NCBI RefSeq assembly: GCF_009649075.1
Contig: NZ_CP045737.1
Span: 2,790,001 to 2,854,000, forward strand
DNA length: 64,000 bases
Direction: 5' to 3'
Source: Aeromicrobium yanjiei
Lineage (GTDB): Bacteria; Actinomycetota; Actinomycetes; Propionibacteriales; Nocardioidaceae
Each line of letters starts with the position of its first letter. Position 1 is the first letter of the stretch. The notes under the pieces are model-generated. The model made no database searches, was not told the origin of the DNA, and saw only the letters and a program-made list of their open reading frames with translations. Below, in pieces: positions 26,189 to 33,992 of this stretch. The position numbers and the translations under genes were made by a program.

Positions 26189-27360
26189 GCGCTCTCACCC
26201 TGTCGCGGGGGCAGCCAGGCGTACAACAGCCAGCCCAGCTCGTAGGGTCGGCACTCGTGGTCGACGCGGCTGACGGGGAACGCCCGGTCGAGCCCCGGCA
26301 CGTGCATCCCCGGGCGGATCGCGGTGGTGACGGCCGAGATGCGGCGTACGGTCTTGGCCCACTCCCGCCGCCCGGCCTTCCGCCAGATCAGGCCGAGGGA
26401 CTCGGCAAGCAGCGGCTCGTCGACCTCCGGGTGGTCCTCGATCCATCGCAGCCCCCGCACGATCTCGGACGTGCGGTCGGTGCCGCCGGCGTCCGCGAGG
26501 TCGAACAACGTCATCGGCGCCATCGCGTGCTGGTGCACGCTGTAGACCGGGAACCGCTCGACCACGTCACCCGTGCGCACGTCGTAGTGCCACCACCACT
26601 GACCAGCTGTTCCCTGCAGCTCGCAGAGCCGATCGGCGGTGGCCTGCGCGGCGCGCACGAGCCCGGCGTCGCCGCGCGCCTGCGACAGCCGCGCGAGCGC
26701 CTGGATCGGGTAGACCTGGTCGGCGAACGAGCCGACGTGCCGCCGCCAGCGATTCTGCGAGTCCGCCGGCACCACGTGCGGGAAGATCCCGTGGGAGCCC
26801 TGGGCCGCGAGCAGCCTCGCGCTCATGGCCGTGGCCATCTCCAGCAGGTCCCCGCCCGCCGCCACGGCGGCCGTGACCATCCACGAGAGGGTGACCGTCG
26901 GCAGAGGACGTCCCGAGGAGACCTCGGCGCCGAGTCGTGCGAACAGGGCCACGTCGATCGTGCCCGCCACCTCTGCGACCGCCCAGGCGGCGATCGCGAC
27001 GGCGCCCGGGTCCGCCTGCTCCAGCGCCAGCACCCCGGTGGCCCGGGCCAGCTCGGCCGCCGTCGTGCCACCGAGCACCGACCGCTGCTCCTCGACGGGG
27101 AGCCGGGACAGCCCGAGGGCCGCCATCGCCGCGTAGCGCAGGCTCGTCCCCTCCCGTCGCACCGGCGCGCCCGGCCCGTCCGAGCGCCTGACGGTCTGCG
27201 CGAACGCGCCGCTGTCGACGTCGTACGCCGACGGCAGCCCACGACGCGCGGCCTCGACGAGCCGGCGCACCTGTTCCCCGGCGCCGAGGCTCTCGATCCG
27301 CGCGATCCGGCCCGCGGCGCTCGGGGCGTCGCGCCCCTCCCCCTGCACGTCAGCGCTCAT
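26185..27360 (-). CDS. Hypothetical protein with alpha/alpha-toroid (prenyltransferase/glycosidase-like) character
   Basis: The 391-aa protein has no signal peptide. It is rich in paired amphipathic helices with recurring WxxxH/W motifs (HGIFPHVVPADSQNRW, GQWWWHYD, YSVHQHAMAPMTLFDL, LGWLLYAWLPP). This resembles the alpha/alpha-toroid of terpene-cyclase/prenyltransferase or glucuronyl-epimerase/GH-like families. It could modify or process a sugar, but no catalytic set can be named. It lies inside the wecC-wecG operon, with ATGA overlaps on both sides, so it is almost certainly part of the same pathway. The ATG at 27360 is chosen by the overlap with the upstream stop. Confidence 0.7.
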   Translation of the reverse strand: MSADVQGEGRDAPSAAGRIARIESLGAGEQVRRLVEAARRGLPSAYDVDSGAFAQTVRRSDGPGAPVRREGTSLRYAAMAALGLSRLPVEEQRSVLGGTTAAELARATGVLALEQADPGAVAIAAWAVAEVAGTIDVALFARLGAEVSSGRPLPTVTLSWMVTAAVAAGGDLLEMATAMSARLLAAQGSHGIFPHVVPADSQNRWRRHVGSFADQVYPIQALARLSQARGDAGLVRAAQATADRLCELQGTAGQWWWHYDVRTGDVVERFPVYSVHQHAMAPMTLFDLADAGGTDRTSEIVRGLRWIEDHPEVDEPLLAESLGLIWRKAGRREWAKTVRRISAVTTAIRPGMHVPGLDRAFPVSRVDHECRPYELGWLLYAWLPPRQGESA

Positions 27361-28388
27361 CGTCCTGCACTCCTCACGATCGACGGGGACCACGCCTGCT
27401 CGATGAAGATCGAGGGCTTGGCACCGGAAGTTGTCCTGATCCTCCAGATGTCGCTCACGCCGGTCTCGCCCTCGCGCGGCAGTCCGTACAGCAGCGAGTC
27501 GTCGTCGAGCCACTCGACCTGGTCGTCGACGTTGCGGGTCTCCCCGTCGAGGGTCACGGCCCGCCCGGAGGCGAGGTCGAGGACCACCATCTGCCAGTAC
27601 GGCGCCGAGCCGCCCACGTCGTGCTTGAACGCGATCTGCGAGCCGTCGGGCGACAGCGAAGGGCATTCGGCCCCCTTGCGCAGGGTCGTGAGCGTTCGCG
27701 CGGACAGGTCGCCGCGCGCGAGGTACGTCGTGCCGCCGGTCGCGACCGTCGCGTAGAACGTGTCGTCGTCGCGTGCGAAGGTCACGCCCCAGATGTTGCG
27801 GTCGCTGGGTCGGACCGTCCTGCCGTCCACGACCAGCCGGAACTGCTCGAGATTGCCCAGGTCGCGCCCGCCCACCTCACGGATGTCCGTCGCGGTCGAG
27901 AAGCCCACCTGCATGTAGGTGTGCCCCGTGACGAACGAGGTCGTGGCCAGCAGGGTGCCGTCGGCCGAGACGCGGGTTCGGCTGGGGATGCCCGGCAGCC
28001 CCCAGGACTCGACCTCGTCCCACTCGGCGTCGAGCTGCACCGCCTTGAAGGTCGTCGCGAGGCCCCGCTTGGTGCGCAGGCAGCTCGCGGTGCCTGCCGC
28101 GGCGTAGACCCGGTCGCAGGCGACGTCGGTGAAGGCGCGGGGGCCGCGCGGGTCGGCGAGGCTCACGATCGACACCAGCCCGTAGCGCGAGCCGATCTCG
28201 GTGTTGCGGAACACCACGTGCGGCGCGCCCTCCAGCGAAGAGACGCGGGCGACCGCGACCTTCGGCGCGGCATCCGCGCGGGCCGACGCCCGGTTGACCG
28301 CGACGACGACGCACAGCCCCGCACCGATCACCAGCACCGTGGTCAGGCCGATGAACGTCGTCAGGCGTGCGCTGCCCGTCACGGCCAT
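27357..28388 (-). CDS. Membrane-anchored TolB-like beta-propeller protein, function unknown
   Basis: The protein has about 343 aa. An N-terminal signal-anchor helix lies at about 8-33. It is followed by WD40/TolB-like strands with recurring phrases (ISADG/SPDG-type turns: RVSADGTLLATTS, CPSLSPDGSQIAFKH, VEWLDDDSLLYGLP, VSDIWRIR). The propeller would face outside the membrane and may bind glycan or scaffold the export machinery, which is inference. ATG 28388 is used, 5 bp after the stop of the WbqC gene. GTG at 28418 is an alternative that would overlap that gene. The 3' end overlaps the toroid gene by 4 nt. Confidence 0.7.
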   Translation of the reverse strand: MAVTGSARLTTFIGLTTVLVIGAGLCVVVAVNRASARADAAPKVAVARVSSLEGAPHVVFRNTEIGSRYGLVSIVSLADPRGPRAFTDVACDRVYAAAGTASCLRTKRGLATTFKAVQLDAEWDEVESWGLPGIPSRTRVSADGTLLATTSFVTGHTYMQVGFSTATDIREVGGRDLGNLEQFRLVVDGRTVRPSDRNIWGVTFARDDDTFYATVATGGTTYLARGDLSARTLTTLRKGAECPSLSPDGSQIAFKHDVGGSAPYWQMVVLDLASGRAVTLDGETRNVDDQVEWLDDDSLLYGLPREGETGVSDIWRIRTTSGAKPSIFIEQAWSPSIVRSAGR

Positions 28389-28392
28389 CGCC

Positions 28393-29070
28393 TCATGCCG
28401 AGACGCCCGGCTGGACACGGCGGACGGGTCCGCGCGGCTCCTCGGCCATCACGACGGCCATCGGATCGTCGTAGTCCATCAGCACTGAGAGGATCGAGTC
28501 GCCGGTCACCGCCCGGTGGGCCGACCACGTGATCTCCAGGCCGCCGTCCTGATATCCCTCGTCGGCATCGACGTACGCGCGACCGGCCGTGCCGGACAGA
28601 TAGCTCGTCGCGTTGTACTGCTCCATGACCGACATCAGTCCGGCCGCGCCCCTGCCGCTCGGCGGACGCGCGATCGAGACCGGCGTGCGGATGTCGAGCA
28701 GCTCGCGGATACCGAGGATCAGCTGCAGGTTGAGCTGCCACAGGTGCTCGGTGTGGATGTCGTCGATCATGTCGAGGATCGCCGGGCCGTGGCGCGACCA
28801 GTGCTTGGCGTCGTCGTAGCGCTCGGTCACGACGGACGTGAGCACCTCGCGGGTCTCGCGGGGCAGGATCCTGGCCTCGGAGATCAGCGATCCGGCCGGA
28901 CCCGCGACGATCGGGATCGAGGCCCAGCGGCCCCGCATCATGACCCGTCGCTGGAAGCCGCGTGGATGGATGGGGTCGAAGATCCTCAGGTCGAACAGGT
29001 CCGCCTTGGCCATCTTGTACCAGAATCCCGAGTACGGCAGCAGGTCCGCCTGGTGTCCAGCGATGATCAT
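28393..29070 (-). CDS. WbqC-family protein
   Basis: This 225-aa protein begins with the WbqC signature MIIAGHQADLLPYSGFWYKMAKADLFDLRIFDPI in its first 34 residues (family form: HQPxFxPWxGxxxKxxxADxFxxxD). It continues with RVMMRGRWASIPI, NLQLILGIRELLDI and the ATSYLSGTAGRAYVD blocks. WbqC proteins recur in O-antigen clusters and are thought to be involved in amino-sugar biosynthesis. Their reaction is not firmly established. The gene overlaps the PIG-L gene by 4 nt (ATGA), implying joint expression. Confidence 0.85.
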   Translation of the reverse strand: MIIAGHQADLLPYSGFWYKMAKADLFDLRIFDPIHPRGFQRRVMMRGRWASIPIVAGPAGSLISEARILPRETREVLTSVVTERYDDAKHWSRHGPAILDMIDDIHTEHLWQLNLQLILGIRELLDIRTPVSIARPPSGRGAAGLMSVMEQYNATSYLSGTAGRAYVDADEGYQDGGLEITWSAHRAVTGDSILSVLMDYDDPMAVVMAEEPRGPVRRVQPGVSA

Positions 29071-29753
29071 CGCCGGCCTCCCACGGCCTCACGCACGGGC
29101 CTCACCCGTGGGCCCGCGGACATCCGCACGACTGCGAACTGCTCAGCCCACGCGATGTGCCTCGACTGCCCCACGAGGGCGGCATTCCTTCGCAGCCCCC
29201 CGGCGAGCGGGGAGCCGTACTCGAGCGCGGCAGCGCACTTGCGCTCCACGTCGCGCTCGTCCAGCGGCTCGTGGATCGTCCACAGGACGTCCTCGGCGTA
29301 GTCCGCCACCTCGACCGCGCCCACGTCGTACGCGAGCACCGTCACCGGACGCCGGGCGCCGTAGCCGTACGGGGTCCGCAGGGCCCTCATGCCGGCCTCG
29401 TACGCCACCGCCCGGTCGTGGTGGTTCGACGGGAACGGGAGGTACACCGTCGAGGGCTGCACGGCAGTGAGCAGATCGGCCAGCATGCCCACCAGCAGGT
29501 CCATGTCCTCGCCGAGACGATGGCGCGAGAACCCGAGCACCGTGGCGGCCGGCCGGCCGAGCTCGAGCTGGGCGGCGAGGAACTGCTCGCGGCGCCGTTC
29601 GTCGGGCTCGGCGAGGATCGCGAGGGCCGCTTCGTCCGCGTGGCGGGCGAGCACTCCCCCGCACCCGAGGGTCTCGTCACCCACGTGTGGTGCGATGACG
29701 AGCCTGGTGGCTCGTCGCGGCGTACGAGGCACGCCGGTTCCTTGATCAGTCAT
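29067..29753 (-). CDS. PIG-L/LmbE-family protein with degenerate metal motifs
   Basis: The 228-aa protein has the overall LmbE fold (LVIAPHVGDETLGCGGVLARHADE, then STVYLPFPSNHHDRAVAYEA). PIG-L enzymes remove N-acetyl groups from sugars using zinc bound by an HPDD...HxDH set. Here the first motif is H23-V-G-D26-E, so the general-base Asp is Gly. The second is H111-H-D-R114, with Arg where the last His normally sits. Activity may be lost or altered. WbqC plus PIG-L pairs are common in glycan loci. ATG 29753 has GGGAG eight bases upstream. It is the promoter-proximal gene of the six-gene operon. Confidence 0.82.
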   Translation of the reverse strand: MTDQGTGVPRTPRRATRLVIAPHVGDETLGCGGVLARHADEAALAILAEPDERRREQFLAAQLELGRPAATVLGFSRHRLGEDMDLLVGMLADLLTAVQPSTVYLPFPSNHHDRAVAYEAGMRALRTPYGYGARRPVTVLAYDVGAVEVADYAEDVLWTIHEPLDERDVERKCAAALEYGSPLAGGLRRNAALVGQSRHIAWAEQFAVVRMSAGPRVRPVREAVGGRR

Positions 29754-29859
29754 GCAGAGGCTCCCTGGATGTGCGTGGCGGAGCCAGGTCGGATGGCTCC
29801 GTGCAATGCCCCCCGCACATGCACGGATCCGAGTCGAGCCCCAAGGTGATCGGCTCATT

Positions 29860-29888
29860 AGTGCACGGCCCGAGAAAATTTGCGTCAA
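29860..29888 (-). promoter_or_regulatory. Candidate promoter of the PIG-L...wecC operon
   Basis: Minus-strand TTGACG (29888-29883), a 17-bp spacer and TGCACT (29865-29860) lie about 105 bp before the ATG at 29753. The -35 box matches consensus at five of six bases; the -10 box is weak. The -35 sequence is the complement of the CGTCAAA motif seen at other control points of the locus. Confidence 0.38.
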
Positions 29889-30082
29889 AGCGAAATGCCC
29901 TGTCTCGTTCTCGCCGGCAAGCCCCTGGACGTGCAGGAGACTGCGCTGAACCAGGGGTTCTGCGCAGCCTCCCTCTACCCGCAGCGAAGCGACACCCTCG
30001 GGGCGATGACTGCCTCGCTCACGGAAGCTCTTCGCGCCATTTCACGTGCGTTGCTGCCGTGCAGACCATGATGGACCGACGC

Positions 30083-30104
30083 CGTCAAGGGAGCGTCAAA
30101 CCGG
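30083..30104. promoter_or_regulatory. Candidate SARP operator: CGTCAA repeated with 11-bp period
   Basis: CGTCAA at 30083 and 30094 are separated by GGGAG, an exact one-turn direct repeat of the kind SARP proteins bind. It lies 200 bp upstream of the SARP start and closely matches the site at 1028-1049. Autoregulation plus control of the left operon is a reasonable inference. Binding is untested. Confidence 0.45.
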
Positions 30105-30207
30105 GACGAACATCCTCCGGAGACCGGGCACTAAGTCACGATCTGGACAAAGTTCTCGTTTCTCCAACGCCCCAGAATTGTGGTCGTACTCTGGAAAAGT
30201 CCCAACT

Positions 30208-30233
30208 CAAGGACATGCCAAGGACGCAAGGAA
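30208..30233. promoter_or_regulatory. Second direct-repeat group upstream of the SARP gene
   Basis: CAAGGAC occurs at 30208 and 30219 (11-bp period), with a related CAAGGAA at 30227. It could be another regulator site or part of the SARP mRNA leader. The promoter of the SARP gene could not be placed with confidence. Confidence 0.35.
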
Positions 30234-30304
30234 CAAGCCGAAGACGCAGCCAGCTGACTGCTCGAGAAGCCCGCGCCCGGGCATCCAGGTCGGAGGTTCG
30301 TCAC

Positions 30305-32050
30305 ATGCACGACCGCATCGAGATTCGTATGTTCGGCAGGTTGTTCGTCCGCAGGTCCAACGGCGAGGTCGTCGAGGCCGATGAGTGGAGCACCGGCAAG
30401 ACCACCGATCTGCTCAGACTGCTCGCACTCAACAACAACCGAGCGGTGAGCCCCCAGAGCATCATCGACAAGCTGTGGCCCGACGTCGCCGAGGACAAGG
30501 CCCGCGCGAGTCTGCGCACCGCCGTGTCCCGGGTGCGTCATGTGCTCGACGAGCCGTGCATCGAACGTCATCTCGGCGGTCTCGTCCTGCGCAACGCCTG
30601 GGTCGACGTCACGGCGTTCCAGGCCGCGACGCACGATCTGAGCGCGGCGCTGCACGCCGGCGACCACGCGCGCGTCGTCTCGTTGGCCCGGGAGGCCGAG
30701 GCGCTGTACGTCGCGGACTTCCGCGCGCACGACGACAAGAGCTTCTGGGCCACGCAGACGCGCGACTCGCTGCTCCTGAGCCGGCAGTCGGTGCTCGCGG
30801 ACGCCGGGGAGTCGGCCCTCAAGCTGCAGTGGATGCGCGACGCGATCGACTTCTCGACCCTTGCGGTCGCGGAGGACCCGTGCTTCGAACGGCCCCACCG
30901 CACCTTGATGCAGGCCCACAGCGCGCTCGGCGAGACCGAGCTGGCCCTTCGCGCCTTCGAGCACCTGCGCGTGTGCCTCCTGCAGGAGCTCGGCGCGGAC
31001 CCCTCTCCCCAGACCAGGGCGCTGCACATCCAGATGCTCTCCTGCGAGACGCCCCCCGAGTTCACCCGCCGACCGTTCATCGGCCGTCGCGCCCAGGTCA
31101 CCTCGCTCGCTGCCGACCTCCGCTCCGCGATCGCCTCGGACGGCTGCGACGTGATCTGCCTGACCGGGCCGAGCCGGTCCGGGCGCAAGGCCCTGCTCGA
31201 CGCCGCCGTGGCCCAGGTCGAGCACGCCCACCTGCGTCATCTGATCGAGGACGGCCGCCGCTCGTCGGCGGCGGAGAGGCTCGCTCGCCTGGCCAGCGAC
31301 CGCCGCTCGGACATCACGGTCTGGGGCCCGTCGAACCACGATGCGGTCTCGGACGTGGAGCTGCTGCGGACATTCCTCGCCGGCCTCGACCCACGCCTCC
31401 CCCGTGTCATCGCCGTCATCGCCTCCGAGGAGGCGGGCGAGCTCCTCGCGCAGCAGCTCGGGGGCGGCGCGGTCACGGTCCACCGCCAGACGGTCGGCCC
31501 CCTGTCCGACGCCGACCTGCTCGCCCTCGCGACCGTCACGCTGTCGGCGCCGCCGAGCCCGCGCCTGCTGGAGGAGCTCCGCGACCAGAGCGGATGCCTG
31601 GCCGGCAAGGCCGTCGCGATCCTGCGGGAGTGGATCGCGTCGGGCTGGATCATCTCGACCATGAGCGGCGTCGACCTCTACAACGGCGCGAACGCCTACA
31701 CCGGGGGCTTCCCCGTCGGTGACTACTTCCGGACCATGCTCGAGCAGCTGTCCGTCGCGGAGACCGAGCTGTGCCAGCTGCTGGCCGTCCTGGACCGTCC
31801 CGCCTCGGGAGATGCACTGACGGACATCGTCGCTGCGGACATCGATCGGCCCGCGCACGTCCACGACCTCCAGTCGAGCCTCGACGAGCTCGCGGACCTC
31901 GGCATCCTGCGCGTCTCTCCGTGCGGCTACGAGATGCGCAACCGCGCGCTCCGCGACGCGTTCGAGCACCGGCTCCGGCCCGCGGTGAAGGCGCGGCTCC
32001 TGCGCCAGGTCAGGACCGCGGTGCCCCACGAGATCGCCGCGGAGGCGTGA
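30305..32050 (+). CDS. SARP-family transcriptional regulator (winged helix + BTAD) with degenerate ATPase-like tail
   Basis: The protein has 581 aa. The N-terminal OmpR-like winged helix (about 1-92) includes LLRLLALNNNRAVSPQSII, LWPD and ASLRTAVSRVRHVL. A bacterial transcriptional activation domain follows (about 100-240, ELGADPSPQTRALHIQML at its end). A further 330-residue part has a P-loop-like but broken motif TGPSRSGRKALLDA near residue 285, lacking the GK[ST] core. SARPs activate secondary-metabolite and polymer gene clusters. This gene sits centrally in the polysaccharide locus and is probably its pathway activator. GGAGG lies eight bases before ATG 30305. The in-frame upstream extension is not supported. 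Confidence 0.88.
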   Translation: MHDRIEIRMFGRLFVRRSNGEVVEADEWSTGKTTDLLRLLALNNNRAVSPQSIIDKLWPDVAEDKARASLRTAVSRVRHVLDEPCIERHLGGLVLRNAWVDVTAFQAATHDLSAALHAGDHARVVSLAREAEALYVADFRAHDDKSFWATQTRDSLLLSRQSVLADAGESALKLQWMRDAIDFSTLAVAEDPCFERPHRTLMQAHSALGETELALRAFEHLRVCLLQELGADPSPQTRALHIQMLSCETPPEFTRRPFIGRRAQVTSLAADLRSAIASDGCDVICLTGPSRSGRKALLDAAVAQVEHAHLRHLIEDGRRSSAAERLARLASDRRSDITVWGPSNHDAVSDVELLRTFLAGLDPRLPRVIAVIASEEAGELLAQQLGGGAVTVHRQTVGPLSDADLLALATVTLSAPPSPRLLEELRDQSGCLAGKAVAILREWIASGWIISTMSGVDLYNGANAYTGGFPVGDYFRTMLEQLSVAETELCQLLAVLDRPASGDALTDIVAADIDRPAHVHDLQSSLDELADLGILRVSPCGYEMRNRALRDAFEHRLRPAVKARLLRQVRTAVPHEIAAEA

Positions 32051-32065
32051 CCTCGCGAGCTGGCG

Positions 32066-33325
32066 TCAGGCCCGCGGCGGGGCGTCGAGGTCCCTGACCC
32101 AGACGTACGCCACGACCACCACGACGAGCAGCAGGCCCGCGACCGTGAGCAACGCCCGGTGGGGACCCATCGTGAACCACAGGAGACCGAAGCCGGTCGA
32201 GGCGACCAGGCGCGCGAGCGCCACGACTGTCTGGGCGCACGCGATGCCGCTCGCGCGCACCTCCGGCGCGGCCAGGCGCCCGGCGACCGCGGCCAGCACG
32301 CCGTCGGTCGCCGCGTAGAACGTGCCGAGCAGGAGCAGGGGCAGGATGACGACCGCGAGCCCGCCCAGCGGCAGCGCCGCGCAGACGTACGTCAGGATCA
32401 GCGCCACGTGGCCGCCGACCAGCACCCGCGTGCGACCCACTCGGTCGGCGATCCGGCCGAGTGGCACGGCGAGCGCGAGATAGGCCAGGTTCGTCCCGAC
32501 GTAGAGCAGCGCGAACCAGGTGGCCGCGAACCCGCCCCGGTCCAGCAGCGCCAGATAGACGAATCCGTCCCCGACCGTGAGCAGGCCCAGCGCACCGGCC
32601 GCCACCAGGAGCTTGGTCAGCTGTGGATCGCACACCTGCCGCCAGCGGAAGGCCGGCGCAGTCCGGGCCGGCGAGGCCGGGCGAGTGAGCCGCTGGTCCG
32701 GGACGAGCAGTCCCAGCAGCGCCAGGCCGACCAGCGCGAAGGCCAGCGAGACGATCATGACGGTCGTGTAGCCGTCGGGCACCGCCCACAGGATCGCGAA
32801 GGCGATGAACGGCCCCAGCACGGCGCCGATCGTGTCGAGCGTGCGGTGCACGGCAAAGGCGCGTCCCAGGTGCGACACCGGGCTCGAGGCCGCGATCATC
32901 GCATCGCGGGGGGCGGTCCGGATGCCCTTGCCGACGCGGTCGACTGCGACGACCGCCGTGATCGCAGCGAACCCGCTCGCGACCAGCAGCCCGACCTTGG
33001 CCACGGCCGACAGGCCGTAGCCGAGGAAGGCGACCCACTTGGGATGCCCACCGCGATCGGCCGCCCATCCGCTCGCGATCCGAACCAGCGCGCTGGCTCC
33101 TTGGTAGAGGCCGTCGAGGAAGCCGTACGCGACGGGTGACAGGCCCAGCACGGTGGTCAGGTAGAGCGGAAGGATCGCCGCGACCGACTCCGACGAGATG
33201 TCCGTCAGCAGGCTGACCAGGCCGAGGGACACGACGACCGGCGCGACCCTGACCCGCTTGCCGCTCCCCTTGCCTGCCGCTGAGCCCCGTCCGCCCGCGG
33301 GACGGTCATTGACCGATATGTACAC
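32066..33325 (-). CDS. Major facilitator superfamily transporter
   Basis: This 419-aa protein has about 12 hydrophobic helices with the MFS loop 2-3 motif in the form GWAADRGGHPKWV and the second-half repeat GRIADRVGRTRVLVGG. The N-terminal tail is basic and Gly-rich. The substrate is unknown; drug or sugar efflux are both possible. It is convergent with the SARP gene (15 bp apart). A GTG start at 33325 is assumed, preceded by GCGGGGA. A link with polysaccharide export is only positional. Confidence 0.82.
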   Translation of the reverse strand: MYISVNDRPAGGRGSAAGKGSGKRVRVAPVVVSLGLVSLLTDISSESVAAILPLYLTTVLGLSPVAYGFLDGLYQGASALVRIASGWAADRGGHPKWVAFLGYGLSAVAKVGLLVASGFAAITAVVAVDRVGKGIRTAPRDAMIAASSPVSHLGRAFAVHRTLDTIGAVLGPFIAFAILWAVPDGYTTVMIVSLAFALVGLALLGLLVPDQRLTRPASPARTAPAFRWRQVCDPQLTKLLVAAGALGLLTVGDGFVYLALLDRGGFAATWFALLYVGTNLAYLALAVPLGRIADRVGRTRVLVGGHVALILTYVCAALPLGGLAVVILPLLLLGTFYAATDGVLAAVAGRLAAPEVRASGIACAQTVVALARLVASTGFGLLWFTMGPHRALLTVAGLLLVVVVVAYVWVRDLDAPPRA

Positions 33326-33359
33326 GTGTCATCCCCGCCTCGCGCCCGCTCGCCACGGC

Positions 33360-33992
33360 TCAGTCCTTCGCGCCGGCGCGGATGACACCGAACAAGGAAT
33401 AGCCCGTGCGTCCGCTGCCCCCGGTGGTCGTCACGGTGAGGTGATCGCGGCCACGGGCGAACGCCGACGCGGTCGATCCACCCACCGCAGGGGACGGCGA
33501 CTCGACGAAGCCGTACGCCGTGAGGATCCTGCGGTACCCCGCGAGGATCCGTTCGGGGGACCGCTCGTGCGTGGCCACCAGGGACACCTGGACCACGTCC
33601 GACCTCGAGGACACCCCGCTCGACCGCACGGTCGATCCCGGCAGGACGGGCAGCACCGCCAGTGGGAAGCCGGCCACGACCGCGCCGCGGCTGCTCGCGG
33701 TACGTGGTGACGACGTCAGCAGCGGCTTCTTCGACGCCTTCGCACGAGGGCGCTCGGGCGCCACCTCCTCGTCCGCCGAGCGCTCGGACGTCGACGGTCG
33801 CGACGGCATGATCTCCGACGCGTTCTCGTCGGCCGAGCTGCGCGTGTCGGCGCGTGCCGCGGACCGGTCCCGGGCCTGTACGTCGTTGGTGCCCCTGTCG
33901 CCGTCACCTCGGATCCCGACCGTGACCAGCGCGATCGCCACGACGGCCACCACGACGGCGGCCGAGAGTCGGGCGACTCCCGCGAGGCTCAC
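33360..33992 (-). CDS. Hypothetical single-pass membrane protein downstream of the sugar transferase
   Basis: The 210-aa protein has an N-terminal membrane helix (about 7-24), a charged Ser/Arg/Glu-rich linker (about 28-85) and a C-terminal domain of about 110 residues with VQVSLVATHERSPERILAGYRRILTAYGF. I do not recognise the family. The GTG at 33992 overlaps the stop of the sugar transferase by 4 nt (GTGA), so the two are translationally coupled. It may assist the initiating transferase or export complex. Confidence 0.7.
   Translation of the reverse strand: MSLAGVARLSAAVVVAVVAIALVTVGIRGDGDRGTNDVQARDRSAARADTRSSADENASEIMPSRPSTSERSADEEVAPERPRAKASKKPLLTSSPRTASSRGAVVAGFPLAVLPVLPGSTVRSSGVSSRSDVVQVSLVATHERSPERILAGYRRILTAYGFVESPSPAVGGSTASAFARGRDHLTVTTTGGSGRTGYSLFGVIRAGAKD

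Larger units (their letters stand above)
29754..30304. other. 551-bp divergent regulatory spacer, no gene
   Basis: This is the longest non-coding stretch in the window, between the six-gene operon (minus) and the SARP gene (plus), and it contains A/T-rich patches unusual for the region. It carries a minus-strand promoter candidate (29860-29888) and two groups of 11-bp-phased direct repeats (30083-30104 and 30208-30233). Short ORFs that run through it have no ribosome sites or recognisable sequence, and I do not regard them as genes. Confidence 0.7.

Noticed and set aside
29880..30071. 63-codon ORF in the SARP upstream spacer
   Set aside because: No ribosome site and no recognisable sequence; it overlaps the promoter and repeat region.
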